From Chlamydiota bacterium (GTDB taxonomy: Bacteria; Chlamydiota; Chlamydiia; Chlamydiales; Rhabdochlamydiaceae), in contig JAJFMD010000002.1 in the NCBI GenBank assembly GCA_021772335.1, positions 1 through 64,000 on the forward strand: a stretch of DNA of 64,000 bases, given 5' to 3'. Position numbers and translations under genes: made by a program. The notes under the pieces are model-generated. The model was not told where the DNA came from. It saw nothing but the letters and a program-made list of their open reading frames with translations, and made no database searches. Shown piece after piece: positions 54,061-63,289 of the stretch. Every line of letters begins with the position of its first letter. Position 1 is the first letter of the stretch.

Positions 54061-55044
54061 TTATGACGTAGTATGATCGTCATCGAATTCTAATTTTATA
54101 CCCTTTTGTCCTAGCTGAGTAACTAAAGATTGCAAATCAACCTCTTGAGCATATGGATCTCTTACTTCTACGCAATTAACAAGTTTGAGATAGGAAAGCT
54201 TTTTAAAATTTGTTAAAAGATCGAAACCACGCAGTTGAGTATGGAAATTAGGATTAGCAGAAGAGAGCTGAATAGTAATAGTAGAAAGTTCTGGGCAGTC
54301 GCTTAAAGAACCAAAGTTCCTTAGTTCTAAAGCGTTATTAATTTTAAGATTTGAGAATGCCGGTAGCCCGTTTAATGCACTAAAATCTACTATCACAGTA
54401 CTGTTGAAAAAATCAGAATGGAGATCAATTTCAAGAGAAGAGAGTGTTTTAAGATTTTCCAAGAAATCAAAATTTTCGATCTCTACTTCGTCATCAAAAT
54501 ATGCAATTGAATCACCAAAGGCATGGAAATCACCTTTAGGTTTAGTTCCAAAGTAAAGAGTTAGAGAGGATAGACTAATCAGATTATTTAAAAAACTAAC
54601 GTCTAGATTTTGTGAGAGTAGGTTAAGGTCAATAGCTGAAATGATCCCTGCAACTTTATTTAAGGCGTTAAAGTCATTGATTTGTCTGCACCCTGCAAGA
54701 TTAAGAGAGGTGAGCTTAGGACAAAGTTTGATGATATTTGCTAGCTCAGCATCTGTGACTTCTGAGTTTGAAAGATCTAAAGTAGTGAGATTGCTGAATT
54801 CAATTGAACTTGCAAATTGAGGAGACGAAAGATCAAGGTTTTGAGTCCTTAAGCAACGAATTAATTCGCGATAGGTTAATTCCGTTCTCGAAAGATAATC
54901 GACTGATGAACCTGTAGTTGCAATGAAATGTTGAATATTTGCAGAGTCGAGAAATTGATTTGTATTAGCTTGAGCATCAGGTGGTAATACGCCCGGTGTA
55001 GTTTCTGGACTTCCCCTAGGACTAAATATTCCTTTAGTGGACAT
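54061..55044 (-). CDS. Leucine-rich-repeat protein (327 aa)
   Basis: LRRs of the cysteine-containing type from about residue 60 (F-S-N-L-T-T-L-D-L-S-N-S-E-V-T-D and L-T-S-L-N-L-A-G-C-R-Q-I-N-D). The N-terminus is Ser/Pro-rich and not a signal peptide. Only distantly like the pair at 48463-50688. AGGAGAG precedes the ATG. Confidence 0.75.
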   Translation of the reverse strand: MSTKGIFSPRGSPETTPGVLPPDAQANTNQFLDSANIQHFIATTGSSVDYLSRTELTYRELIRCLRTQNLDLSSPQFASSIEFSNLTTLDLSNSEVTDAELANIIKLCPKLTSLNLAGCRQINDFNALNKVAGIISAIDLNLLSQNLDVSFLNNLISLSSLTLYFGTKPKGDFHAFGDSIAYFDDEVEIENFDFLENLKTLSSLEIDLHSDFFNSTVIVDFSALNGLPAFSNLKINNALELRNFGSLSDCPELSTITIQLSSANPNFHTQLRGFDLLTNFKKLSYLKLVNCVEVRDPYAQEVDLQSLVTQLGQKGIKLEFDDDHTTS

Positions 55045-55263
55045 TTAAGCTCTCCTGTTTTTATTTTAGAAAAAAATATAAAGACAGACAGTAAAAGTCC
55101 AGAGTTTTACACACAAACAAATGCATTTAACAATCTATTTATCAATTAGAGATTTCTAGAATGGGTGTTGTAATAAGTGTCTCAAAAAAATCTGTGTCGT
55201 AATTAATTCATTGGAATAAAAAAAGTATTGATTCTCGTGGTTTTCTCAAGCATATGAGTAGAT

Positions 55264-57237
55264 ATGGGGAATCTATTGCAATTACAGCGCGGAGCGGGAG
55301 TTTTAATACCTGTTTTTAGTTTGCGCAGTCTACACAGTTTAGGAATAGGGGAGTTTTATGATTTAAAGCTTCTAGTGGATTGGGTCGCTGAGTGTAAACT
55401 TAAGCTGATCCAAATACTTCCTGTTTTAGATACAACGGCGACTAAGAGCTGGAGAGACTCGTATCCCTACTCTCCTATTTCTTCGGTTGCTTTACATCCT
55501 CTTTATTTACATCTGCCCGCAATTGGAAATCTCTCAGAAAATCTTTTAGAAGAAATTAACAGCGCCAAACAGGAACTCCTGCATGAAAGTGTCGATTTTG
55601 ATCGTGTTTATGAACTGAAGTGGAAGTTTTTAAGACGCATCTTTGAAGAAGTTGGCGTAGATGCGGGTTTTGAGGCTTTTTGTCTTGAGAATGGGGAATG
55701 GCTTAAGCCGTATGCATGTTTTTGTGCTTTGCGCGATCGGTACCAGACTGCGATCTTTGATAGTTGGGGAGATGATAGCGATCCGACGGATGAGCAGATT
55801 GCTAAGATTTATAAAGAGCGCGATGCGCAGTTTTATTGTTTTTTGCAGTATCACCTTGATAAGCAGCTTAGGGAAGTGTCTCAATATGCTCTTGGAAAAG
55901 AAGTGTTGCTCAAAGGGGATTTTCCTGTTGGCGTGCATCGCTATAGCAGCGATGTGTGGGCATGGCGTAAACGATTTGATTTGACTCAGAGCATTGGAGC
56001 TCCTCCCGATCAATTTAGCTCGAGAGGTCAAAACTGGGGCTTTCCTTCTTACAATTGGGAGGTGATGGAAGCGGAAGATTTTGCGTGGTTTAAACTGCGT
56101 CTAAAGAGAATGGAACCCTATTTTCCTATTATCCGTATCGATCATATTCTCGGTTTTTTTCGTCTTTGGGAAATTCCTATAGAATCGATCAACGGCCTGC
56201 TCGGTCATTTTCTCCCTGCACATCCTTTAACTAATGAAGAATTAAAGAGAATTGGCATCGATGATCCTGATAAGCTGACAATGCCGCTTTTTAATTTTCG
56301 CGCGATTAGTGCGCTCTGCAAAGAAGATGCAACGCTGATTTTGAACAAGTATCTTGATAAGTATGATGATGATCTTTTTTGTTTAAAGACGCAGTACGAT
56401 ACGCAGCAAAAAATTTTAACGGAGTTTTGTCCTCTAGACGAGCTCAATGATGAGCAAAATGCGCTTCGCACTCGCATCAAAAACCATCTCTTTAATCTGA
56501 CAGAAAATGTAGTGCTTATTTCCGATCGAGAGAAACGGGGCTATCATCCACGGTTTAACTGCGCTCTTACTCCTGCTTTTCAGCAGCTTTCTGAAAAGTC
56601 TCAAATGGGTTTGAAAAGGCTGCATGATGATTATTTTTATCACAGGCAAGACACTCTGTGGAAAGAGATTGGGTTGAAGATGCTAAATATGATTCGAAAA
56701 GCAACGAAGATGATTATTTGTGCTGAAGATCTCGGTTTTGTTTCTCCTTGTGTTCAGGAGGTTTTAGACGAAGTGAGTTTCTTAAGTCTTTTTATTCAAC
56801 GCTGGTCAAAAGAACCTAGTAAAGACTTTAGCGATCCAAAATTTTATCCTGATCGATCTGTTTGCTCACCTGCTAATCATGACACCTCAACGTTGCGTCA
56901 ATGGTGGAAAGAGGGCCGCGTGATTACTCAGCAATTTTATAATCAAATGCTTGGTGGGGAAGATCGCGCTCCTGAAGAGTGTGAGCCTGAAATTGTGAAG
57001 CAGATCTTTGAGCAGCATCTTATCTCTCCAGCGCGCTGGTCTATCTTCCTATTGCAAGATATCCTCGCTTTAAATGCGCAGTTGCGTCATCCAAATCCTA
57101 ATCAAGAACGTATTAATAATCCTGAAGATCCCAATCATTATTGGAACTACCGCATGCATATCACGCTTGAAGAGCTCTGTGAGCAGTGCGAGCTAAACGA
57201 TTTGTTTAAAGCGATGATCGTGAATGGTAATCGCTGA
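55264..57237 (+). CDS. malQ: 4-alpha-glucanotransferase, long (DPE2-like) form
   Basis: 657 residues, longer than ordinary MalQ (about 500). GH77 motifs are R-I-D-H-I-L-G-F-F-R-L-W (nucleophile), I-I-C-A-E-D-L-G (acid/base) and S-P-A-N-H-D-T-S. A roughly 190-residue insertion between the first two resembles the plant/protist DPE2 type, without carbohydrate-binding modules. It remodels malto-oligosaccharides. First gene of the trehalose block; treS-mak follows 56 bases later. Confidence 0.9.
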   Translation: MGNLLQLQRGAGVLIPVFSLRSLHSLGIGEFYDLKLLVDWVAECKLKLIQILPVLDTTATKSWRDSYPYSPISSVALHPLYLHLPAIGNLSENLLEEINSAKQELLHESVDFDRVYELKWKFLRRIFEEVGVDAGFEAFCLENGEWLKPYACFCALRDRYQTAIFDSWGDDSDPTDEQIAKIYKERDAQFYCFLQYHLDKQLREVSQYALGKEVLLKGDFPVGVHRYSSDVWAWRKRFDLTQSIGAPPDQFSSRGQNWGFPSYNWEVMEAEDFAWFKLRLKRMEPYFPIIRIDHILGFFRLWEIPIESINGLLGHFLPAHPLTNEELKRIGIDDPDKLTMPLFNFRAISALCKEDATLILNKYLDKYDDDLFCLKTQYDTQQKILTEFCPLDELNDEQNALRTRIKNHLFNLTENVVLISDREKRGYHPRFNCALTPAFQQLSEKSQMGLKRLHDDYFYHRQDTLWKEIGLKMLNMIRKATKMIICAEDLGFVSPCVQEVLDEVSFLSLFIQRWSKEPSKDFSDPKFYPDRSVCSPANHDTSTLRQWWKEGRVITQQFYNQMLGGEDRAPEECEPEIVKQIFEQHLISPARWSIFLLQDILALNAQLRHPNPNQERINNPEDPNHYWNYRMHITLEELCEQCELNDLFKAMIVNGNR

Positions 57238-57293
57238 CTTCCTCTTGAATTTTATCTCTTAAAAGCTTACATGCTTGAAAGGGGGGAGTTGCA

Positions 57294-60200
57294 ATGAGCG
57301 AAGATCCGTTGTGGTACAAAGATGCTGTTATTTACGAAGTGCACATCAAGTCATTTTGCGATAGTAATGGCGATGGGATAGGTGATTTCGCTGGGTTAAC
57401 TAGTAAATTGCCTTATTTGCAAGAGCTTGGTGTAACAGCGCTTTGGATTTTGCCTTTTTACCCCTCTCCTCTGAAAGATGATGGTTATGATATCGCGGAT
57501 TATAATTCTGTAAATGAGCAGTATGGTGATCTCGATGATTTTAAGTTTTTTTTAGATGAAGCACATCGTCTTGGATTGAAGGTGATCACAGAGCTTGTCA
57601 TCAACCACACTTCTGATCAGCATGAGTGGTTTCAGAAGGCCCGTAAGGCTCCTGTTGGATCTCCTGAGCGTGATTTTTATGTATGGAGTGATACGATAGA
57701 TAAGTATCGCGGCGTGCGTATTATTTTTAAAGATTATGAAACTTCAAATTGGGCTTGGGATCCAGTTGCTAAGGCGTATTTTTGGCATCGGTTTTACTCT
57801 CATCAACCTGATTTAAATTACGACAATCCTGCTGTACAAGAAGCTGTCATTGATGCTTTGGATTTTTGGTTAAAGCTCGGGGTTGATGGAATGCGGCTCG
57901 ATGCGATTCCTTATCTATACCAGCGAGAGGGAACAACTTGCGAAAACCTTCCTGAAACGCACGTATTTTTGAAAAAACTGCGTAAGCATGTCGATGATAA
58001 CTTTGATAATCGGATGTTTCTTGCGGAAGCGAACATGTGGCCGGAAGATGCCGCTCAATATTTTGGTGATGGTGACGAGTGTCAAATGAACTTTCACTTC
58101 CCGATGATGCCTCGGCTTTTTATGGCAATTCGTCTTGAAGACCGTTTGCCGATTATGGAAATTGCGGAGCAAACTCCTGAGATACCGGACAATTGTCAAT
58201 GGGCGCTTTTTTTGCGCAATCACGATGAACTCACTCTGGAGATGGTTACAGATGAGGAGCGTGACTATATGTATCGCGTCTATGCGCATGATCCTCAAGC
58301 GCGCATTAATCTCGGTATACGCCATCGGTTGGCGCCTTTGCTCAAGAATGATCGTCGTAAGATAGAACTGATGAACTCTTTGCTTTTTTCTTTAACAGGG
58401 ACTCCTGTTCTTTATTATGGCGATGAGATTGGAATGGGAGATAACATCTATCTCGGTGATCGCGATGGAGTGCGCACTCCGATGCAGTGGAGCTCTGATC
58501 GCAATGCGGGTTTTTCTAGAGCAAATCCACAAAAGCTCTATTTGCCCGTTATTATTGATCCCGAATATCACTACGAAACTATCAATGTTGAAAATCAACA
58601 AAACAATCCCAATTCACTCTATTGGAAAACGCGTCAGCTGATTCAGTTGCGTAAGCGCACTAAAGCGTTTAGTAGGGGAACGACGACGTTTCTTCAGCCT
58701 CCCAATCGTAAAGTGCTCGCTTATATTCGTGAATATGCCGGAGAGCTTTATCTCATTGTCTCTAACCTGTCTCGCTTCGTGCAGTTTGCAGAGCTAGATC
58801 TTAGTGCATTTCAAGGATTGCATTTGATCGAATTGTTTGGCAGAGAGGTGTTTCCTCCTATTGAAGAAGATCCGTTTTTTCTTACATTAAGTCCTTATGC
58901 TTCTATGTGGTTTTCCATAGAAAAGGCAAAAGAGGATAGAGAGGAAACGATTCCAGTAATTGAGGATAAAACAAAACGCGCTCCACCTGAAGTTATTTTA
59001 TCTCCAGAGAAATTGTTTGCTCAAGAACAAAGAACTCTTTTACAACGCTTATTGCTTGATTATTTGCCACATTGTCCTTGGTTGCACGAAGGGCTCGATA
59101 TTGATCGAATTGAAATTGTTGAAGTAGCAAATTTTACAAATCATAAAGCATACACTTTTGTTCTGCTCATTGATTTTATCTACTTCTCTGGAGAGCAAAT
59201 TACCGTTCAAATGATCTTTGAGCTCATTGAGGATCGTGATTTGATGAGTTTAGAGCATGATGAATTGGAAAGGGTTGTAGCGCGGCTGCCTGATTCTCAA
59301 AAACCGTTACTTCTCACTGATGTCACGGATGATCCTAAGGGATTGAAGCATTATTTAGATCTTGTGCGTCATGAAAAAGAACATAAAGCAGAAAGAGGCG
59401 TATTTAAAGGCGTTTTGCTCTCTCAAGATGAGAAACCTTCGATATTTGCTAAAGTGGGAGTTGATGCGAACTTTACACGAAGAGATCCTCGCACATTGAC
59501 TTTTCTTCTACGAGAAGGGGGCGTAAAGCTTTATACAACTCTTGATGAGGGTTTGAGTGTCGATGTGGAAATGCGACGCACTCTTGCAGAGAAATGTTCC
59601 TTTGAAGGCTTTTCCCCTTTAGTCGGTTATGTTGAATATCGATCAAATGCGCGCGGAAAACGCGCTTTAGCAGAGGTCATTGGTCCTCAGGTCAGTGAGC
59701 GCGATAATGCCTGGGAAGTGACAGTTAGTGAAGCAGAGCGGTATTTTGAGCGTATTATTCATGATAAACCTCAAGATATGCTGGATCTAATTCCCAGCCA
59801 AGATTATGTATCTCTTTCTCAAGATGAAATTCCTGAATCTGTTCATAATTTAATCGGCGATTATCTCGAAGTAATGCGTTGTTTAGGAGAAGAAACCGCA
59901 GATTTTCATCTTGCTTTGCACGGCATCAAGGATGATCCAGCATTTATTCCTGAAGAATTTTCCTCTCAAGAAAGACGTTCATTTTATCAAAATTTGCGCA
60001 AACAACTTTTTGAAACATTGTTACTGCTACGAGAAAAACCGTGTAAAAGCAATCCTGAATTAAGCTCTCGCGCTGAGAATCTTTTGTTAAAAGAAGCTGA
60101 GATTATCAGCTTTTTCAAACCAATATTAGATACAAAAATGGATTTTAAGATTCAGCGTTATCACGGCCATTACATCTTAGAAAAGCTACTGTATACAGGT

Positions 60201-60635
60201 AAGAATTTTGTGATTCTTGATTTTGATGGGAATCCTTTTCGATCATTTAGTGAACGACGCTTTAAACGATCCGCATTGCGCGATGTTGTTTCAATGCTCT
60301 ATTCCCTTTTCTCTGCTGGTTTTGTCGCATTGGATAGGCAGGAAGAGCGCGCTGTGCTTTCTAGGGAAGAAGCTGAAGAGCTTATTCCCTATGCAAAAGG
60401 ATGGGCAGTATGGGTTGGAAGCTGCTTTCTACGTGCTTACTTAAGAAGAATTGAAGGATCTGAAATCCTTCCTAAAGATCCTGAGCATATTTCATATTTG
60501 CTTCATCTTCTATTTGCTGAGCGGATGTTGGAAAGATTAAAGAGAGAGTGGCAACATCGTCCTGAAAGAGCTCATATTCCTCTCGAAGCTCTACTTTCGC
60601 TTTTGCCGGTATTTCTGAAGGAGATGCCAGAGTGA
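57294..60635 (+). CDS. treS-mak: Trehalose synthase / maltokinase fusion, kinase half with altered motif
   Basis: 1113 residues. TreS domain (about 1-560) isomerises maltose and trehalose: D-G-M-R-L-D-A (nucleophile), F-L-A-E-A-N (acid), L-R-N-H-D-E (stabiliser) are intact. The C-terminal half is maltokinase-like (Pep2 type). The usual H-G-D-x-H-L-G-Q site reads H-G-H-Y-I-L-E-K (957-964), so the catalytic Asp is H959 and the Gln is Lys. The second acidic motif L-D-F-D-G-N-P (D976, D978) is kept. GGGGGGAG lies before the ATG. Coupled to treY by ATGA overlap. Confidence 0.9.
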   Translation: MSEDPLWYKDAVIYEVHIKSFCDSNGDGIGDFAGLTSKLPYLQELGVTALWILPFYPSPLKDDGYDIADYNSVNEQYGDLDDFKFFLDEAHRLGLKVITELVINHTSDQHEWFQKARKAPVGSPERDFYVWSDTIDKYRGVRIIFKDYETSNWAWDPVAKAYFWHRFYSHQPDLNYDNPAVQEAVIDALDFWLKLGVDGMRLDAIPYLYQREGTTCENLPETHVFLKKLRKHVDDNFDNRMFLAEANMWPEDAAQYFGDGDECQMNFHFPMMPRLFMAIRLEDRLPIMEIAEQTPEIPDNCQWALFLRNHDELTLEMVTDEERDYMYRVYAHDPQARINLGIRHRLAPLLKNDRRKIELMNSLLFSLTGTPVLYYGDEIGMGDNIYLGDRDGVRTPMQWSSDRNAGFSRANPQKLYLPVIIDPEYHYETINVENQQNNPNSLYWKTRQLIQLRKRTKAFSRGTTTFLQPPNRKVLAYIREYAGELYLIVSNLSRFVQFAELDLSAFQGLHLIELFGREVFPPIEEDPFFLTLSPYASMWFSIEKAKEDREETIPVIEDKTKRAPPEVILSPEKLFAQEQRTLLQRLLLDYLPHCPWLHEGLDIDRIEIVEVANFTNHKAYTFVLLIDFIYFSGEQITVQMIFELIEDRDLMSLEHDELERVVARLPDSQKPLLLTDVTDDPKGLKHYLDLVRHEKEHKAERGVFKGVLLSQDEKPSIFAKVGVDANFTRRDPRTLTFLLREGGVKLYTTLDEGLSVDVEMRRTLAEKCSFEGFSPLVGYVEYRSNARGKRALAEVIGPQVSERDNAWEVTVSEAERYFERIIHDKPQDMLDLIPSQDYVSLSQDEIPESVHNLIGDYLEVMRCLGEETADFHLALHGIKDDPAFIPEEFSSQERRSFYQNLRKQLFETLLLLREKPCKSNPELSSRAENLLLKEAEIISFFKPILDTKMDFKIQRYHGHYILEKLLYTGKNFVILDFDGNPFRSFSERRFKRSALRDVVSMLYSLFSAGFVALDRQEERAVLSREEAEELIPYAKGWAVWVGSCFLRAYLRRIEGSEILPKDPEHISYLLHLLFAERMLERLKREWQHRPERAHIPLEALLSLLPVFLKEMPE

Positions 60636-63289
60636 AACGTGTTCCAGTATCTGTATATAGGTTACAACTCAGTCGCCATTTTGACTTTAAGCAAGCCGAA
60701 GCGATTTTGCCCTATCTTAAAAAACTCGGTGTTGAAGGTGTATATTGCTCACCTTTGTATCAAGCACATTCTGATCACGGTTATGATGTGACCGACCCTA
60801 ATCGTGCCAATGATTTGCTCGGAGGGAATAAAGCGTTTTATCACTTTTGCAGGGCTCTAGAAAAACATCAGCTTAAGCAGATTTTTGATATCGTTCCTAA
60901 TCACATGGGAATTGTGGGGTTTAATCCATGGTGGCACGATGTTTTAGAGCATGGAGAGAGCTCATCTTATGCTAAGTATTTCGATATTGATTGGCAGGCA
61001 GAAAAAAAACAGCTTCAAGGCAAAGTTCTTTTACCTATCTTGCACAATGCGTATGCCGAAGAGCTTGAAAAGGGAGTGTTTGCTCTTGCTTTATCTTCAA
61101 AAGGGATTGAACTGCACTATCACGATACTATTTTGCCCGTTGATCCTAAAAGCTACTCATTTATCCTAAAGCAGCACGCAAAAACCCCTTCTGCATTGCA
61201 GGTTAAAAGCAAAAGACAATTTCTAAAAGCACTTGAATCTTTTCCCGGAGCAAAGAAGCATGTTTTAAGCTGTTTGAAAAAGCTCAATCAAAAAAATCAG
61301 GCTGAAAATCTAAATCAGCTTATTGAGATGCAAAACTACCATCTTGTTCATTGGCTAATTGCTGCCCAAGAGATTAACTATCGCCGTTTTTTTAATATCA
61401 ATGAACTCGCAGCGATCCGCATGGAAGAGCCTGAAGTGTTTGATCATTATCATCGCTGGGTTGCAGAGCTTGTTAAAAAAGGAAAAATTGATGGACTACG
61501 CGTTGATCATCCAGATGGACTTTATGATCCATCGCAATACTTTAAAAAATTGCGCCGTCTCTGTCCTGTCTACACAGTTGCTGAAAAAATTCTAGATCGC
61601 AATGAGCAGCTCCCTGAAGATTGGCCGATTGAAGGGACAGTGGGCTATGATTATCTCAATGTGCTTAATGGCTTATTTGTCGAAAGAGAGCATTGCGAGG
61701 CGATCACAGAGATCTATCAAAATTTCACCGAAAAACGCACTCCCTTTGAGCAACTGCTTTATGACAACAAGTATTCTTTTGCTGAGACGCGCATGCCATC
61801 TGAGATTAACAGTTTAGCGCGTCGTTTAGAGTGCATAGTTGCTGATAACCGCCTCTTTCGGGACTTTACGCGTCGCGATCTCACTTTGGCTATAATGAAT
61901 TTGATTGCGAGTTTCCCTGTCTATCGCTCATATATTCATCCCAGCAGTAAAAAAGTCTCTGAGCGCGATCAGCATTATATCAAACAGGCTCTTCATCTAG
62001 CGCGTGAAAAAAACAAGACTCTTGATGGTGCGATTTTTGATTTTCTTGAAGAGTTACTCATGCTCCGTTTAGAGGGAAGTCGTAAGCAGCAAAAGGAATA
62101 TCGCGATTTTATTATGCGTTTTCAGCAACTGACAGCGCCGATCATGGCCAAGGGGATGGAAGACACTTGCTTTTATCTCTATAATCGTCTGATTTCTCTC
62201 AATGAAGTGGGGGGAGATCCCGATCACTTCGGATACACGCTCGATGAGTTTCATGCTTATAATCAATTAATGAGCAAAAAATATCCAACGAGTTTTCTCG
62301 CTTCTTCAACGCACGATACGAAGCGCAATGAAGAGGTGCGCATGCGCATCAATGCGATTAGTGAACTTCCTGAAGAATGGGAGCGCAATCTCAAGAAATG
62401 GAGAAAGATCCTCTTCCCTCTAAAAAAAATGCACAAAGATCAAGAAGTGCCAGGAAAAAACTGTGAATACTATCTCTATCAAACCCTGCTCGGATTTCTG
62501 CCCGTTGATTTGAAAATCACTCCAGACATTATTCAGCGCATGGAAACACATATACTCAAGGCTGTGAGAGAAGCGCGCACGCGCACAAGCTGGATGTATG
62601 TCGATACAACTTATGAGAAACTCCTTCTTCAAACCTTACGCAAAATCCTTAAAAACTCCGCTTTCTTAACTGCGTTTGCTCCATTTCACAAGAGCATTGA
62701 GCATCTTGGCGTTTTAAATTCTCTATCAGCCACAGTGGTCAAACTCGGTTCATGCGGTATTATTGATCTCTATCAAGGCACTGAAATTATGGAGCGCACT
62801 CTTGTAGATCCCGATAACAGGAGGCCCGTTGATTTTACTTATTGTGAAGAGCTCCTCGATGTGATTTTAGATCAGCCTTTTGATGATCTTATTCATGCAA
62901 ATGATTTCGATCAGATTAAGCTCTATCTTTATTACCGCGCCTTGCATTTTCGTCATGAGAATAAAAACCTCATGCTCAAAGGAGAATACGTTCCTCTTAA
63001 AGTGGCAGGTCCTTATAAAAACAATGTGATTGCCTTTGCTAGAGTTCACAACAAGAAAGCAGTGATCATCGCTTGCGGCCGTTTTTTCTCCACATTTTCT
63101 AAAATGCCAACAGGTGAACTTTGGAAAAAAACAGCACTGATTATCCCGCGTAAGATTGCAGGGCAGCAATTTCAAGACCTTTTTTCTGAAAACGCCGTCG
63201 TTATATCTAAGCAAAGAGGGGAGAAGATCATTTATCTCTCTGATGCCTTTGCCAAGCTTCCCCTCTGTTGGCTCGAGAGGTGTTTATGA
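60632..63289 (+). CDS. treY: Maltooligosyltrehalose synthase
   Basis: Converts the reducing end of malto-oligosaccharides to trehalose. 885 residues, GH13. Y-R-L-Q-L at the start, I-V-P-N-H-M-G, G-L-R-V-D-H-P-D-G-L (nucleophile), V-A-E-K-I-L (acid) and S-S-T-H-D-T-K-R are present. ATGA overlaps at both ends join it to treS-mak and treZ. Confidence 0.94.
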   Translation: MKRVPVSVYRLQLSRHFDFKQAEAILPYLKKLGVEGVYCSPLYQAHSDHGYDVTDPNRANDLLGGNKAFYHFCRALEKHQLKQIFDIVPNHMGIVGFNPWWHDVLEHGESSSYAKYFDIDWQAEKKQLQGKVLLPILHNAYAEELEKGVFALALSSKGIELHYHDTILPVDPKSYSFILKQHAKTPSALQVKSKRQFLKALESFPGAKKHVLSCLKKLNQKNQAENLNQLIEMQNYHLVHWLIAAQEINYRRFFNINELAAIRMEEPEVFDHYHRWVAELVKKGKIDGLRVDHPDGLYDPSQYFKKLRRLCPVYTVAEKILDRNEQLPEDWPIEGTVGYDYLNVLNGLFVEREHCEAITEIYQNFTEKRTPFEQLLYDNKYSFAETRMPSEINSLARRLECIVADNRLFRDFTRRDLTLAIMNLIASFPVYRSYIHPSSKKVSERDQHYIKQALHLAREKNKTLDGAIFDFLEELLMLRLEGSRKQQKEYRDFIMRFQQLTAPIMAKGMEDTCFYLYNRLISLNEVGGDPDHFGYTLDEFHAYNQLMSKKYPTSFLASSTHDTKRNEEVRMRINAISELPEEWERNLKKWRKILFPLKKMHKDQEVPGKNCEYYLYQTLLGFLPVDLKITPDIIQRMETHILKAVREARTRTSWMYVDTTYEKLLLQTLRKILKNSAFLTAFAPFHKSIEHLGVLNSLSATVVKLGSCGIIDLYQGTEIMERTLVDPDNRRPVDFTYCEELLDVILDQPFDDLIHANDFDQIKLYLYYRALHFRHENKNLMLKGEYVPLKVAGPYKNNVIAFARVHNKKAVIIACGRFFSTFSKMPTGELWKKTALIIPRKIAGQQFQDLFSENAVVISKQRGEKIIYLSDAFAKLPLCWLERCL

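Noticed and set aside
55630-56031. Minus-strand 133-codon frame inside malQ
   Set aside because: Entirely within the well-supported malQ frame, no ribosome site and no protein resemblance.
57915-58325. Minus-strand 136-codon frame inside treS-mak
   Set aside because: Shadow of the TreS catalytic domain.
62867-63214. Minus-strand 115-codon frame inside treY
   Set aside because: Shadow frame with no start signal.
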